Assembly (NCBI GenBank): GCA_964401935.1
Contig: CAYOAL010000009.1
Location: 62,001 to 126,000, forward strand
Length of the DNA stretch: 64,000 nucleotides
Direction of reading: 5' to 3'
From: JAPYTK01 sp964401935
GTDB lineage: Bacteria; Myxococcota_A; Polyangia; Polyangiales; Polyangiaceae
Shown one piece after another: positions 8,297 to 15,758 of this stretch (position 1 is the stretch's first letter; every line of letters starts with the position of its first letter). A program made the translations under genes and the position numbers. The notes beneath the pieces are model-generated. The model was not told where the DNA came from and did no database searches. It saw only the letters and a list, made by a program, of their open reading frames with translations.

Positions 8297-8615
8297 GCCC
8301 ACTGGTACCACGATCCCCAACCCTCCGCTCACGCACAGAAACGACGCGTGACCCAAGGGATGACCGGCCCGTCCCCACCACCACGCCCCGTTTTGACCCA
8401 TGCCACCGTTCGCCGGAGCACCCCGTCGCTGCGCGTCAGAACGGCGCGTTCGACGAAGGATGGCGCCGCATCCTACTCTCGACGCGCCGGTTCGACGCGC
8501 AGCAGGGGGGATGCTGCCGTAGGGCTCAACCTGCACCCGGTGAGCGTAGCCGGTGATCTACCTGTTCGGGACCGCGCGACCCCGTGTGCTCTGACCGTTG
8601 GCGCCGACCCACGCC
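8297..8615. other. Repeat-derived intergenic region
   Basis: This 319-bp stretch holds no gene. It has a diverged R1-like segment (8325-8380) and repeat R2 copy 1 (8428-8509). It precedes the P450 start, so a P450 promoter must lie in or near it; none was recognised. Confidence 0.6.
8428..8509. repeat. Dispersed repeat R2, copy 1 (82 bp)
   Basis: An 82-bp sequence starting GCTGCGCGTCAGAACGGCGC is identical, base for base, to 11791-11872. It contains the inner palindromic pair GGCGCCGCATCC / GGATGGCGCC and a repeated TTCGACG. The perfect identity over 3.3 kb distance suggests recent copying. Confidence 0.88.
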
Positions 8616-9524
8616 TCACAGCGGCGCGCCCGGGTGCCGCGGATCCTGGTTGAAGTAGTCGCGCAACATCTCGAACAGCTCGGGATCGCGGGCGGCGAGG
8701 CGCGCCGGCTGCTCGAAGAAGACCTCGACCGCCACGGCGAACAGCTCCGCCTCGTTGGTGCCGGCGTAGTCGCGGAGGAAGGAGCCACCGCGACGGCGGC
8801 GCAGGGCGCGCAGGCGGCTGGCCACCACCTTCACCCATGGCGCGGTCGACACCCACGGGAGATCGGCCGGCACGCCGTCGGCGGCGCCGTCTTGCATGTC
8901 CATCACGTGCGCCAGCTCGTGGAGACCGACGTTGTGCCCGTCGCTCGCGTGGCGAAAGCCGAGCTCGAGATCGCGGCGCGAGAACAGGATGGGCCCGGAG
9001 AGGCTCACCTGCCCCGCCACGTGGCCGCCGGCGGCGTCGATGTCATAGCGATCGTCGAAGGCGCGCGGATAGACGACGATGTCGCGCACCCGGGGCCACT
9101 CCCAGCTCGGCAGGCCGTGGCTCAACATCGCCGCCGAGGCCGCGATCAACAGGCGCGCCTCGTCGCTGACCGCTGCGTCGCGGGCGCCGGTGATGGTCTG
9201 TTCGGCCAAGAAGATCCGCACGTCGTCCTCGAAGCGGCCGCGGCCCTCGGGATCGAGCTTCTGGTAGAAGGGCACGCGCGCCTCGAGGATGCGCTGGTGG
9301 TCCTCGGGCATGGGCGCGGCGAGGAGGGCGCGGCGCTTGCGGAAGCGGCGCGTGAAGATCGCGTAGTAGCCGACGCCGACGACGACCCCCGCGAGCGCGC
9401 CCCCGGGGGGCGCCACCAGGTGCCCGAACACGCCGCTCACCAGCGCCAGCGCGACGGCCGCCCCGCGATGCAGCGCGACGACGCGAGCGGGCCAGCGCCT
9501 CACCGAAGCATCCTCCCACACCAT
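8616..9524 (-). CDS. mtfA: MtfA-family (M90) zinc peptidase
   Basis: A 302-aa protein. An N-terminal hydrophobic region (about 18-57, GAAVALALVSGVFGHLV then VVVGVGYYAIF) probably anchors it in the membrane. The catalytic HELAH is at 202-206 and NEAELFAVAVEVFFEQP (257-273) supplies the downstream glutamates typical of the MtfA/DgsA anti-repressor family. E. coli MtfA is a peptidase that also binds the glucose regulator Mlc; no Mlc gene is visible here. The ATG at 9524 lies on the border of repeat R1 copy B, so the extreme N-terminus may derive from the repeat. A GTG at codon 8 is an alternative. A partial inverted copy of the first third of this gene lies at 11872-11942. Confidence 0.88.
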   Translation of the reverse strand: MVWEDASVRRWPARVVALHRGAAVALALVSGVFGHLVAPPGGALAGVVVGVGYYAIFTRRFRKRRALLAAPMPEDHQRILEARVPFYQKLDPEGRGRFEDDVRIFLAEQTITGARDAAVSDEARLLIAASAAMLSHGLPSWEWPRVRDIVVYPRAFDDRYDIDAAGGHVAGQVSLSGPILFSRRDLELGFRHASDGHNVGLHELAHVMDMQDGAADGVPADLPWVSTAPWVKVVASRLRALRRRRGGSFLRDYAGTNEAELFAVAVEVFFEQPARLAARDPELFEMLRDYFNQDPRHPGAPL

Positions 9525-9626
9525 CGCTCACGCCCAGAAACGACGCGCCCAACCGCACATGACCCCGTCATCCCATCCCCAACGCGCCCCTTCGACGCGC
9601 ACGCAGGGACAAAGCCCCTGGCCGAC
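9521..9626. repeat. Dispersed repeat R1, copy B (106 bp)
   Basis: This copy differs from 6931-7036 at one base. It begins with CCAT, whose CAT is the start codon of the MtfA-like gene on the other strand. A diverged relative follows at 9751-9821. Confidence 0.85.
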
Positions 9627-9873
9627 TGCGCGTGCCCGCCCAGCAGCGGCGCCCATTCTCCTCTTCCTCCACGGAGGCATCATCGTCGGCGTCCCCCACT
9701 GCGTAAAGGCCGAGCGCGCGCAGGCCCACCAGCGGCGCGCTCTCGTTCCCCATGCGCAGAGACGACCCGTGAAGCACGCGATGACCAGGCCATCCCAGCC
9801 CAAACGCCCCGCTTCAAACGCGTGGGCTCTGCATACGCTCACCGGCGCCACGTGAATGGGAAGTGGCGGATGG

Positions 9874-9909
9874 GTGGCGGCCGCCGGCGGCCGCCATGGC
9901 GGCCGCCAC
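9874..9909. repeat. GC-only palindrome upstream of the HUH transposase
   Basis: The arms GTGGCGGCCGCC (9874-9885) and GGCGGCCGCCAC (9898-9909) are perfect 12-bp inverted repeats. The spacer contains another GGCGGCCGCC, so alternative hairpins can form. It lies about 60 bp before the transposase start. REP-associated transposases recognise such hairpins, so this may be its cognate site. Attenuation of the transposase mRNA is another possibility. Confidence 0.75.
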
Positions 9910-9969
9910 TTGTGACGAGGTTAAATGTGCGGAATTCCATTCGGCACAAGTGTTGCTCGGTGGCGAGGT

Positions 9970-10812
9970 ATGGTTTTTCATCATGTTGTCGCGAGGGTGC
10001 TGCGTGCGCCCGCTCCGTTGTGTTGCCACGAGCTCGGTAGCCCGCTGTGGAGCGCGCTCCGGCGCAAGTTTCCACACGCCGTGGGTGCGGTGTTGATGCC
10101 CGATCACGTGCATCTCATCACGCCTGCGCGCGACGGCGACGAGGCGCGCAGACGTATGTCGGCGCTGATCAGTGGGCTGCGAAGGAGCCGCCACGAGCTG
10201 GCCGACGTGAGGTGGGAGCCCGTGCCAGCGCCGGCGGAGGTGCCCGACCGAAAGCACGCGCAGCGTCAGGTGCGGTACCTGGCGCTCAACCCCAACCGCG
10301 CGGGCCTCGTGCGCGACCCACTGGAGTGGCCATGGTCGACGCACCGCGACGTGATGGGGAGCGTGGTGGACCCGTGGGTGACCGAGGAACGGCTGGCCGT
10401 GGCCCTGGGCCGTCCACGCGACGGCTTCGCGGTGTGGTTTCACGGCTACGTGTCGGGAGACCCGTCGGTGGCGGTCGCTGGCACGCCGCCGCCGTGCCCG
10501 GCGCCGCGTGTGGTGGTGGCCGAGGTGCCGCTGGCCGAGGTGAGGGAGGCAGCAGCCGCGGCGACGCGTGGTCTGGCGCGTGATGTCCTGCGCCCATCCC
10601 CCACGCGCGAGCTGTTCGTGCCGCTGGCGGCTCACGCGGGGTGGGGGCCGCGCCGGCTCCTGGCGGCGGCCGCCGCGATGTCGCCCAGCGCGGTCGATCG
10701 AGCGCTGCGTCGCGGACATCCAGCGCTGGCGGCAGGCGCGCTCTGTCTAGGTGACCGGCGACTGCGCTTCGTGCCGCCATGCTGTGGTGGGCGCGTGGAA
10801 GCGGCGCGTTGG
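9970..10812 (+). CDS. REP-associated (HUH/Y1) transposase, cut by assembly gap
   Basis: The start MVFHHVVARVL is typical of TnpA-REP/RAYT proteins. It carries the HUH motif MPDHVHLI and the Y1 region RYLALNPNRAGLVRDPLEW with the catalytic Tyr, plus a basic C-terminal helix-turn-helix-like region ending near CLGDRRLRF. About 281 codons are visible before the run of N. The reading frame then enters the 134-bp tandem repeat, so the true stop is probably just inside the gap. The ATG at 9970 was preferred to one at 9925 because family proteins begin at this motif. It is a single-copy nuclease domesticated in many genomes and likely handles the nearby hairpin or tandem repeats. Confidence 0.8.
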
Positions 10813-11105
10813 NNNNNNNNNNNNNNNNNNNNNNNNNNNNNNNNNNNNNNNNNNNNNNNNNNNNNNNNNNNNNNNNNNNNNNNNNNNNNNNNNNNNNNNN
10901 NNNNNNNNNNNNGAGGGGGATGGGTGGGTCATCCAGCCCGCCGCGCGCCGATCTGCGGCGTGGGCCGCGGGATGAAGGGTCTGCCAGGCCTCCTGCGGCC
11001 TGCCCCGCGGCCATGCCCTGGTGGGCGCGTGGAAGCGGCGCGTTGGGAGGGGGATGGGTGGGTCATCCAGCCCGCCGCGCGCCGATCTGCGGCGTGGGCC
11101 GTGTC
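10776..11105. repeat. 134-bp tandem array interrupted by the assembly gap
   Basis: A unit containing TGGTGGGCGCGTGGAAGCGG and TGGGTGGGTCATCCAGCCCG starts at 10776, is complete around 10913-11046, and restarts at 11047 to about 11105. The offset of the two post-gap copies is exactly 134 bp. The last base before the gap and the first after it join perfectly within the unit, so the N run stands for an unknown number of whole units. Each unit has an inner GC-rich inverted repeat (CAGGCCTCCTGCGGCCTG). Confidence 0.85.
10813..10912. other. Assembly gap (100 N)
   Basis: Exactly 100 undetermined bases, the usual scaffold placeholder. It lies inside the 134-bp tandem array and removes the 3' end of the transposase gene from view. 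Confidence 0.98.
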
Positions 11106-11225
11106 ACGGATCCGCCGCGCGTGCTCGCTCCACGACGCATCACGGGCCCAGCTACCGAGGATCGCGGCTAGAACGACCACGTGAGACTCCCGCTCATGAC
11201 GCTGAGCGCACACGCCGTGCGCGCT

Positions 11226-11618
11226 TCAGCTCGAGGGAAGCGCGGATTCGATTCGTGGTCGGAGCCTCTCGAAGAACAGTCCCGCGGTCCTCACGGCAGC
11301 GTTGCTGCCCACGAACACGATGATCGGTCCACCCGATAGAGCCCGGGTGGTGACGGCTTCGTCGACGGCACCCCCCACCGCGTCGAGCACGGCATGGTGT
11401 GCGTCATGGGTCTCGACGAAGCGTTCGGAGAAGCCGTTCAAGTGTCCGCTCGCGGTTCGCAGGCGCACCCAATCGCCCGACCCGGCCAACACTTCTCCTC
11501 GTTCGCCAACGATGATGATGGTCTCCAGGCTGCTCATCTGGCGGAGCTCATCGCACACGCCATTCAATGTGGTGGTGGCTGACACGTTCCCTCGAGGGAT
11601 TCGTGGCGCCGCCTCCAC
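11226..11618 (-). CDS. Roadblock/LC7-like small protein
   Basis: A 130-aa protein without signal peptide. The pattern LNGVCDELRQMSSLETIIIVGERGEVLAGSG recalls Roadblock/LC7 domains (helix, then a beta strand with V-x-x-x-G-x-V/I-L-A), and a second strand GGPIIVFVGSNAAVRTAGLFFE lies near the C-terminus. In myxobacteria such proteins often partner with Ras-like GTPases (MglA/MglB type), but no GTPase gene is next to it. An upstream fragment in the same frame (11640-11750) ends in a stop, so the gene may have lost a leader. The assignment is tentative; a generic alpha/beta protein is the alternative. Confidence 0.5.
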   Translation of the reverse strand: MEAAPRIPRGNVSATTTLNGVCDELRQMSSLETIIIVGERGEVLAGSGDWVRLRTASGHLNGFSERFVETHDAHHAVLDAVGGAVDEAVTTRALSGGPIIVFVGSNAAVRTAGLFFERLRPRIESALPSS

Positions 11619-11790
11619 GGGCTGTCAACTCGTATGTGCGGCAGACGTGGTGACCAGCTCCGCGACCCGCGTGCCCGCCGCCCGTCCGTCGGTGGTTGCG
11701 TCGACGACCCGCCGGAACATGTCGTCGTGCGATGGGCGCCTTCGCGCTCCCCATCGCTCGAGGTCATGACGCCACGGCATCGGGCGAGTG

Positions 11791-11872
11791 GCTGCGCGTC
11801 AGAACGGCGCGTTCGACGAAGGATGGCGCCGCATCCTACTCTCGACGCGCCGGTTCGACGCGCAGCAGGGGG
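11791..11872. repeat. Dispersed repeat R2, copy 2 (82 bp)
   Basis: Identical to 8428-8509. It abuts the inverted fragment of the MtfA-like gene at 11872, giving a chimeric junction. Confidence 0.88.
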
Positions 11873-11942
11873 CGCTGGCCCGCTCGCGTCGTCGCGCTGG
11901 CGCTGGTGAGCGGCGTGTTCGGGCACCTGGTGGCGCCCCGCA
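11872..11942 (+). pseudogene. Inverted, internally deleted fragment of the MtfA-like gene
   Basis: The sequence matches the coding strand of 9407-9500 (start of the MtfA-like gene) read in the opposite orientation. It lacks 24 bases (8 codons) located between two copies of GTCGCGCTG in the parent gene, as expected for slippage between short direct repeats. Both ends are abrupt: R2 on the left, unique sequence from about 11942 on the right. It encodes no protein. Confidence 0.8.
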
Positions 11943-12027
11943 GCAAGCTTCGGGGTCCACTGGACCCAGACTTGGCGGGGCCTACCTGGAGCAGATTGGC
12001 GCGCCCTGAGTGAGCATCGGCTCGTGC

Positions 12028-12771
12028 TCAGAAGCCGACTCCGGCGGTGGGCTGGAGCGGGGTGTCGTCGCCTTCGACGACACGGTCTCCGCCCACATCG
12101 AAGCGCCCTGAGAGACCCGCGAACAGGAACGTGGACGGACGTGGATCGTCGAACCGGTTGTTTCCGGACTCGGCTTCGAGCTTCTCCCAAAGGAAGAGGT
12201 TGACGTCAGCGCCCACGACCGGACCGAGGGCGACGTCGTTGCTGACACGAAAGTCGATCCCAAAGGCCAAGCGGCCGAGCTGAAAGCCGTGCGTAAACGC
12301 GTCGTTGTTCTCGCCGTTGGGATTGATCCAGAGCAGGCGGTAGCCGGCGCCGTAGCTGAAGTAGGGGTCCACGCGATCGTAGGGTCTGAAGTGGAATGTC
12401 CCCTGCAGGGTCATGGCGCCACCACGAATGTCGGCCCCGCCGAATGAGTCGGCGACGACTTGCTCGTGGAACGTACCGAGGCCACTCAATGAGACGTAGG
12501 GCGAGAACCGCCATCCGAGCTCGACGCCGACCGAACCGCCCGCTTCGGCGAGGTCATTGAAGTTTCTATCGTTGGTGAGCTCGCCGAAGGGCTGCGTGTA
12601 GCCGCCTTGCACGCCGATCTCAAACGCCCGCTCCGGAGCGAGGACCACCGTCTCGGTCTGGAGGGTGTCGCCGGTCTCGGGGTCGTCGTATCGCTGGTCC
12701 TCCTGCGCCGCAGCGAAGCCGCACCACGTTACCGAAAGAACCGTGCCCGCAATGATTGTCTTCGTCTTCAT
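12028..12771 (-). CDS. Outer-membrane beta-barrel protein
   Basis: A 247-aa protein with a cleavable signal peptide (MKTKTIIAGTVLSVTWCGFAAAQ). A C-terminal barrel of alternating strands follows: FEIGVQGGYTQPFG, SVGVELGWRFSPYVSLSG, YFSYGAGYRLLWI, LAFGIDFRVS, ending in an aromatic residue (AGVGF). This matches small OmpW/OmpA-like barrels. The ATG at 12771 was selected because it starts the signal peptide and has AAGGA about eight bases upstream; the open frame extends further without coding character. It is transcribed divergently from the ribosome-hibernation genes. Function is unknown; a structural or minor porin role is likely. Confidence 0.82.
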   Translation of the reverse strand: MKTKTIIAGTVLSVTWCGFAAAQEDQRYDDPETGDTLQTETVVLAPERAFEIGVQGGYTQPFGELTNDRNFNDLAEAGGSVGVELGWRFSPYVSLSGLGTFHEQVVADSFGGADIRGGAMTLQGTFHFRPYDRVDPYFSYGAGYRLLWINPNGENNDAFTHGFQLGRLAFGIDFRVSNDVALGPVVGADVNLFLWEKLEAESGNNRFDDPRPSTFLFAGLSGRFDVGGDRVVEGDDTPLQPTAGVGF

Positions 12772-13291
12772 CGTGTCATCCTTGTCGCCTGGAGTCCTCT
12801 GGACGCTGGACCTAGCGCGGCCCTGGCCGAGCAAGCGGTGCACCCGCCGTGCCACACGGTCGAGGCGCGCGTTCTCTGCGAAAGAGGGTCTCCATCGCCG
12901 TGCTCGGAGCTCGAATACGCCAGCGACGCGCGTTGTGCGAAAGGCCGGCGGGCAAATGCAAGACCGTCTGCGTGGTCACCGAAGCCGGGCACGGCCTGGT
13001 GGTCTCACTCACCCTCGTAAGCGGCCCGCTCAGACCAACTTCGAGGTCGAATCGAAGGGAGCGCGGCGATCGCGTTGCAGCGGCGATGTCGACACCCACG
13101 TGGCGCTGACGGGCACGGTACTTGCCCCGTGAACCTCATGGAGAGACATGTCGCGCGCTCATGGCGACAGGCCATGCCGGGCGGGGCCTCTCCCAACGTC
13201 GACGCGGAGACGAAGACACGGTGAGCGCCGGCTCGGTCGGTGGTCTCAATACGCGCCGTTTGCGGCGTGCGCTCACGGAACGGAGAGACTC
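12772..13291. other. Divergent promoter region
   Basis: These 520 bases lie between two divergent genes and must contain both promoters. No RNA gene, strong hairpin or reliable -35/-10 pair was seen, and open frames on both strands have shadow composition. Confidence 0.5.
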
Positions 13292-14461
13292 ATGTTCAAG
13301 ACACCTACGATGATCGGACTAACGAACGAAGTGCTGGCCGAGCTCTCGTCTGAAAACGAAGCACCGTGTCTCTCGCTGTACCAGCCGACGCATCGGCGAC
13401 ATCCCGAAAATCAGCAGGACTCGGTCCGGTTTCGCAACCTCGTGAAGGACCTGGAGGCGTCGCTCCTCCAGGAGTACCCGGCGGCCGAGGTGCGACTGTT
13501 GCTGGCGCCCTTCGATGAGCTCGCGCACGACGCTGAGTTCTGGAACCACACTCTCGATGGCCTGGCGGTCTTGGGCGGGTCAGGCATCTTTCGGGCGCTG
13601 AGGTTTCCGCAGACGGTCGATGAGTTGGTTGTGGTCGCCGACAGCTTCCATCTCAAGCCCCTGCGGCGCTTTCTTCAGTCGGCCGATCGCTACCAGGTGC
13701 TCGGGCTGAGCCTCGACGGGGTTCGGTTGTTCGAGGGCAACCGACACGCGCTCGATGAGCTCGAGGTGGTTCGGGGGGTGCCGCGCACCATGGTGGATGC
13801 GCTGGGTGAGGAGCTCACGGAGCCTCACCAGACCGTGGCTTCCTACGGAGGGGTGGGACGGGGAAGCCACCCAATGCATCACGGCCACGGCGGGAGAGCT
13901 GCCGCGGGAGACATCGACGCGGAGCGGTTCTTCCGCGCCGTCGATCGCGCGGTGTTCACGCACTACACCAAGCCGTCCGGCCTTCCCTTGGTTTTGGCCG
14001 CGTTGCCGGAACACCACCACCTCTTCCAACGGGTGAGCCAGAATCCGCTGCTCGTGGAGGAGGGCATTCGATTCCACCCTGACTCCCTTCCCGCCGACGA
14101 GCTTCGTGCGCTCGCGTGGCACGCCCTCGAGCCTCGATATCAGGCGCGGCTGGGGTCGCTGCGTGAGGAGTATGCGCACGCCCGCTCCGAAGGGGTCGGG
14201 AGTGATGACCCGACACAAGTGGCAGAGGCCGCCCCCTCGGGTAGGATCGAGACGCTGCTCATCGATGGCGAGCGGCAGATCGCAGGCCGGCTCGATTGCG
14301 CGACAGGGCAGGTCGAGCTCGCCGAGCTGAACGATCCCCGGGTCGACGACCTGCTCGACGATCTGGGAGAACTGGTCGCGAAGATGGGCGGAACGGCGCT
14401 GGTGCTTCCCACCTCGGAGATGCCGTCGCGCACGGGGTTGGCCGCGATTTTCCGGTATTGA
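13292..14461 (+). CDS. baeRF family 3 protein (archaeo-eukaryotic release-factor fold)
   Basis: A 389-aa cytosolic protein. The N-terminal CLSLYQPTHRRHPENQQD and the HTLDGLAVLGGSGIFRALR region are hallmarks of bacterial eRF1-like family 3. A middle eRF1-like domain (LVVVADSFHLKPLRRFLQ... VLGLSLDGVRLFEG) and a C-terminal domain with LLIDGERQIAGRLD follow. The His-rich insert SHPMHHGHGG (about 192-201) is in a loop. Members of this superfamily are thought to act on stalled or dormant ribosomes. GGAGAG lies five bases before the ATG and fixes the start. An HPF-like gene follows 27 bp downstream in the same direction, which strongly supports a ribosome-related job. Confidence 0.88.
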   Translation: MFKTPTMIGLTNEVLAELSSENEAPCLSLYQPTHRRHPENQQDSVRFRNLVKDLEASLLQEYPAAEVRLLLAPFDELAHDAEFWNHTLDGLAVLGGSGIFRALRFPQTVDELVVVADSFHLKPLRRFLQSADRYQVLGLSLDGVRLFEGNRHALDELEVVRGVPRTMVDALGEELTEPHQTVASYGGVGRGSHPMHHGHGGRAAAGDIDAERFFRAVDRAVFTHYTKPSGLPLVLAALPEHHHLFQRVSQNPLLVEEGIRFHPDSLPADELRALAWHALEPRYQARLGSLREEYAHARSEGVGSDDPTQVAEAAPSGRIETLLIDGERQIAGRLDCATGQVELAELNDPRVDDLLDDLGELVAKMGGTALVLPTSEMPSRTGLAAIFRY

Positions 14462-14488
14462 GCAGGCCGAACGACGAAGGAGGGCGCA

Positions 14489-14812
14489 ATGCAGATCCAG
14501 ATCAATACGGACGGCAACATCGAAGGGCACGAGGAGCTCGCCAGCCAAGTGAGCGGTGTGGTGGAGGACGCCTTGAGCCGGTTCAGCGATCGAATCACGC
14601 GGGTAGAAGTTCACCTCAGCGACGAGAACAGTGACAAGAACGGTCAGCACGACAAACGCTGCATGATGGAGGTTCGCCTCGAGGGAAGGCGGCCCACCGC
14701 CGTCACGCACCAAGCGGCGAGCATGGGCGACGCCGTGGATGGCGCGGCCGACAAGCTGAAGCGATCGCTCGAGAGCACGTTGGAGCGGCTCAATGATGTT
14801 CGGCGAACGTGA
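14489..14812 (+). CDS. HPF/RaiA-like ribosome hibernation protein (short form)
   Basis: A 107-aa protein with S30AE-like features: MQIQINTDGNIEG (strand 1), a helix with VVEDALSRFSDRITRVEVHL, DKRCMMEVRLEGRRP as the second beta hairpin, and a long C-terminal helix DAVDGAADKLKRSLESTLERL. It lacks the dimerising C-terminal tail of long HPF. It would bind the 30S A/P sites and silence ribosomes in stress or stationary phase. AAGGAGGG eight bases before the ATG is a near-perfect ribosome-binding site, stronger than its neighbours. It probably shares a transcript with the baeRF3 gene 27 bp upstream. Confidence 0.85.
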   Translation: MQIQINTDGNIEGHEELASQVSGVVEDALSRFSDRITRVEVHLSDENSDKNGQHDKRCMMEVRLEGRRPTAVTHQAASMGDAVDGAADKLKRSLESTLERLNDVRRT

Positions 14813-15002
14813 TTGGCCGCGAACGGAGCCCACGCAATCGCGCGGGCTGCGTCGTGGCTGAGCGGGCCTGTGGACATGCCGCGCCCGTGGGCAGCGTGGA
14901 CAACCCCACCGGCACCGCCCTGTCATTCGCCAGCCCGATGGTGGGTGGGGTCGCCCACCTTTGCCCACCGGCGCTTGGAAAACTCTCCATGCGAGCCTTC
15001 AC

Positions 15003-15446
15003 ATGACGACAGGCGACGACGGCGACCGGTGCGCGGGCGGCGAGGTGATTCGCCTCGGGCGGCTGCGGCTCGTGAACCGCGAGAGCTATGTGACCTGGCT
15101 GTCGGAGCGGGTGACCGAGTCCAAGGACGACGGCACCGCCGAGCTCGCAGCGGAGCTTGGATGTCTACCCGCTCGAAGGGAAGGTGCCCGTGCTGAGCTT
15201 CAAGCTCGATCACGCCGAGCGAGTGAAGGCGGCGATCCCCTCGAGCCTGTCGCGCGCCACGCGCCGGCATGTTGGGCAGATCATGCATCGCGTGCTCAGC
15301 TCGCCGTGTTCCCGATGCGGATCCGCGAGGCGAACCCGCTGCCGCGCGGCTGGCCTCCGAAGCTCGGCGCCAAGAAGGCCAAGGCGTGGCTCTACCCCGA
15401 CGAGGACGCGCGCCTGCTCGGCTGCGTAAGGCGCCGAGTCAAGTGA
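15003..15446 (+). pseudogene. Degenerate tyrosine integrase (N-terminal part)
   Basis: Three frames must be joined to read an integrase N-terminus. The first gives VIRLGRLRLVNRESYVTWL (from 15003). After a shift near 15157 comes AIPSSLSRATRRHVGQIMHR. After a second shift near 15295 comes IREANPLPRGWPPKLGAKKA followed by KAWLYPDEDARLLGC. These match the arm/core-binding domain of phage-type integrases. The catalytic domain (R...H-x-x-R...Y) is missing, because the match ends about 45 bp before the 3' end of tRNA-Ser. It is therefore dead. Its position against a tRNA 3' end is classic for an integrated element. Confidence 0.75.
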
Positions 15447-15482
15447 GACCAGCGCCTACTTCGAAACCCCTGTGATGTTCAG

Positions 15483-15567
15483 CGGAGAGAGCGGGATTCG
15501 AACCCGCGGTAGGTTGCCCTACACCTGATTTCGAATCAGGCACCTTCGGCCACTCGGTCACCTCTCC
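15483..15567 (-). tRNA. tRNA-Ser (anticodon CGA)
   Basis: The minus strand folds into a full class II tRNA of 85 nt. The acceptor arms are GGAGAGG and TCTCTCC, the anticodon arm is CCTGA-TTCGAAA-TCAGG with anticodon CGA (reads UCG), a short variable arm follows, and the T arm is GCGGG-TTCGAAT-CCCGC. The discriminator is G, as usual for serine, and CCA is not encoded. The 3' end faces the dead integrase. A decayed copy lies at 16560-16644. Confidence 0.95.
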
Positions 15568-15652
15568 ACCGGCGAAATTGGCAAAGCCGCGCCTCGTGGT
15601 CAAGCGTCGCGGCGGCTTTTCACGGCCGAGCGACGCGAGCGCGAGGCCTGAG
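15484..15652. repeat. Direct duplication of tRNA-Ser and its 5' flank, first copy
   Basis: The tRNA and about 85 bp beyond its 5' end (including CAAAGCCGC, CGTGGTCAAGCGT and GACGCGAGCGCGAGGCCTG) recur as a diverged direct repeat at 16560-16731. The flank is more conserved than the tRNA body in places, for example GACGCGAGCGCGAGGCCTG is identical. It probably contains the tRNA promoter. Confidence 0.8.
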
Positions 15653-15758
15653 CCGTGTCCGCGCAGGCGGCGTCGGAATCAACGAAGGCCGCGGGCGGTG
15701 TCGCGGGGCAGGTCTTGGGAGGGCCTGGCGCTCCGGCGGGAGTCAACTAGCATGCCGC

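Larger units (their letters stand above)
11619..12027. other. Gene-free mosaic of repeats and fragments
   Basis: Apart from R2 copy 2 and the inverted peptidase-gene fragment, nothing was recognised in these 409 bases. The left part (11640-11760) has a short minus-strand frame that may be decayed coding sequence. Confidence 0.5.

Noticed and set aside
6931..9821. CRISPR-like array from repeated R1 segments
   Set aside because: Repeats are 106 bp, far apart and without regular spacers; no cas gene is near.
9751..9821. Further full copy of R1
   Set aside because: Similarity is only partial and diverged; it is mentioned as a relative, not called as a copy.
12849..13109. Small gene between the barrel protein and baeRF3
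   Set aside because: Frames on both strands are Arg-rich and lack start signals; treated as a promoter region.
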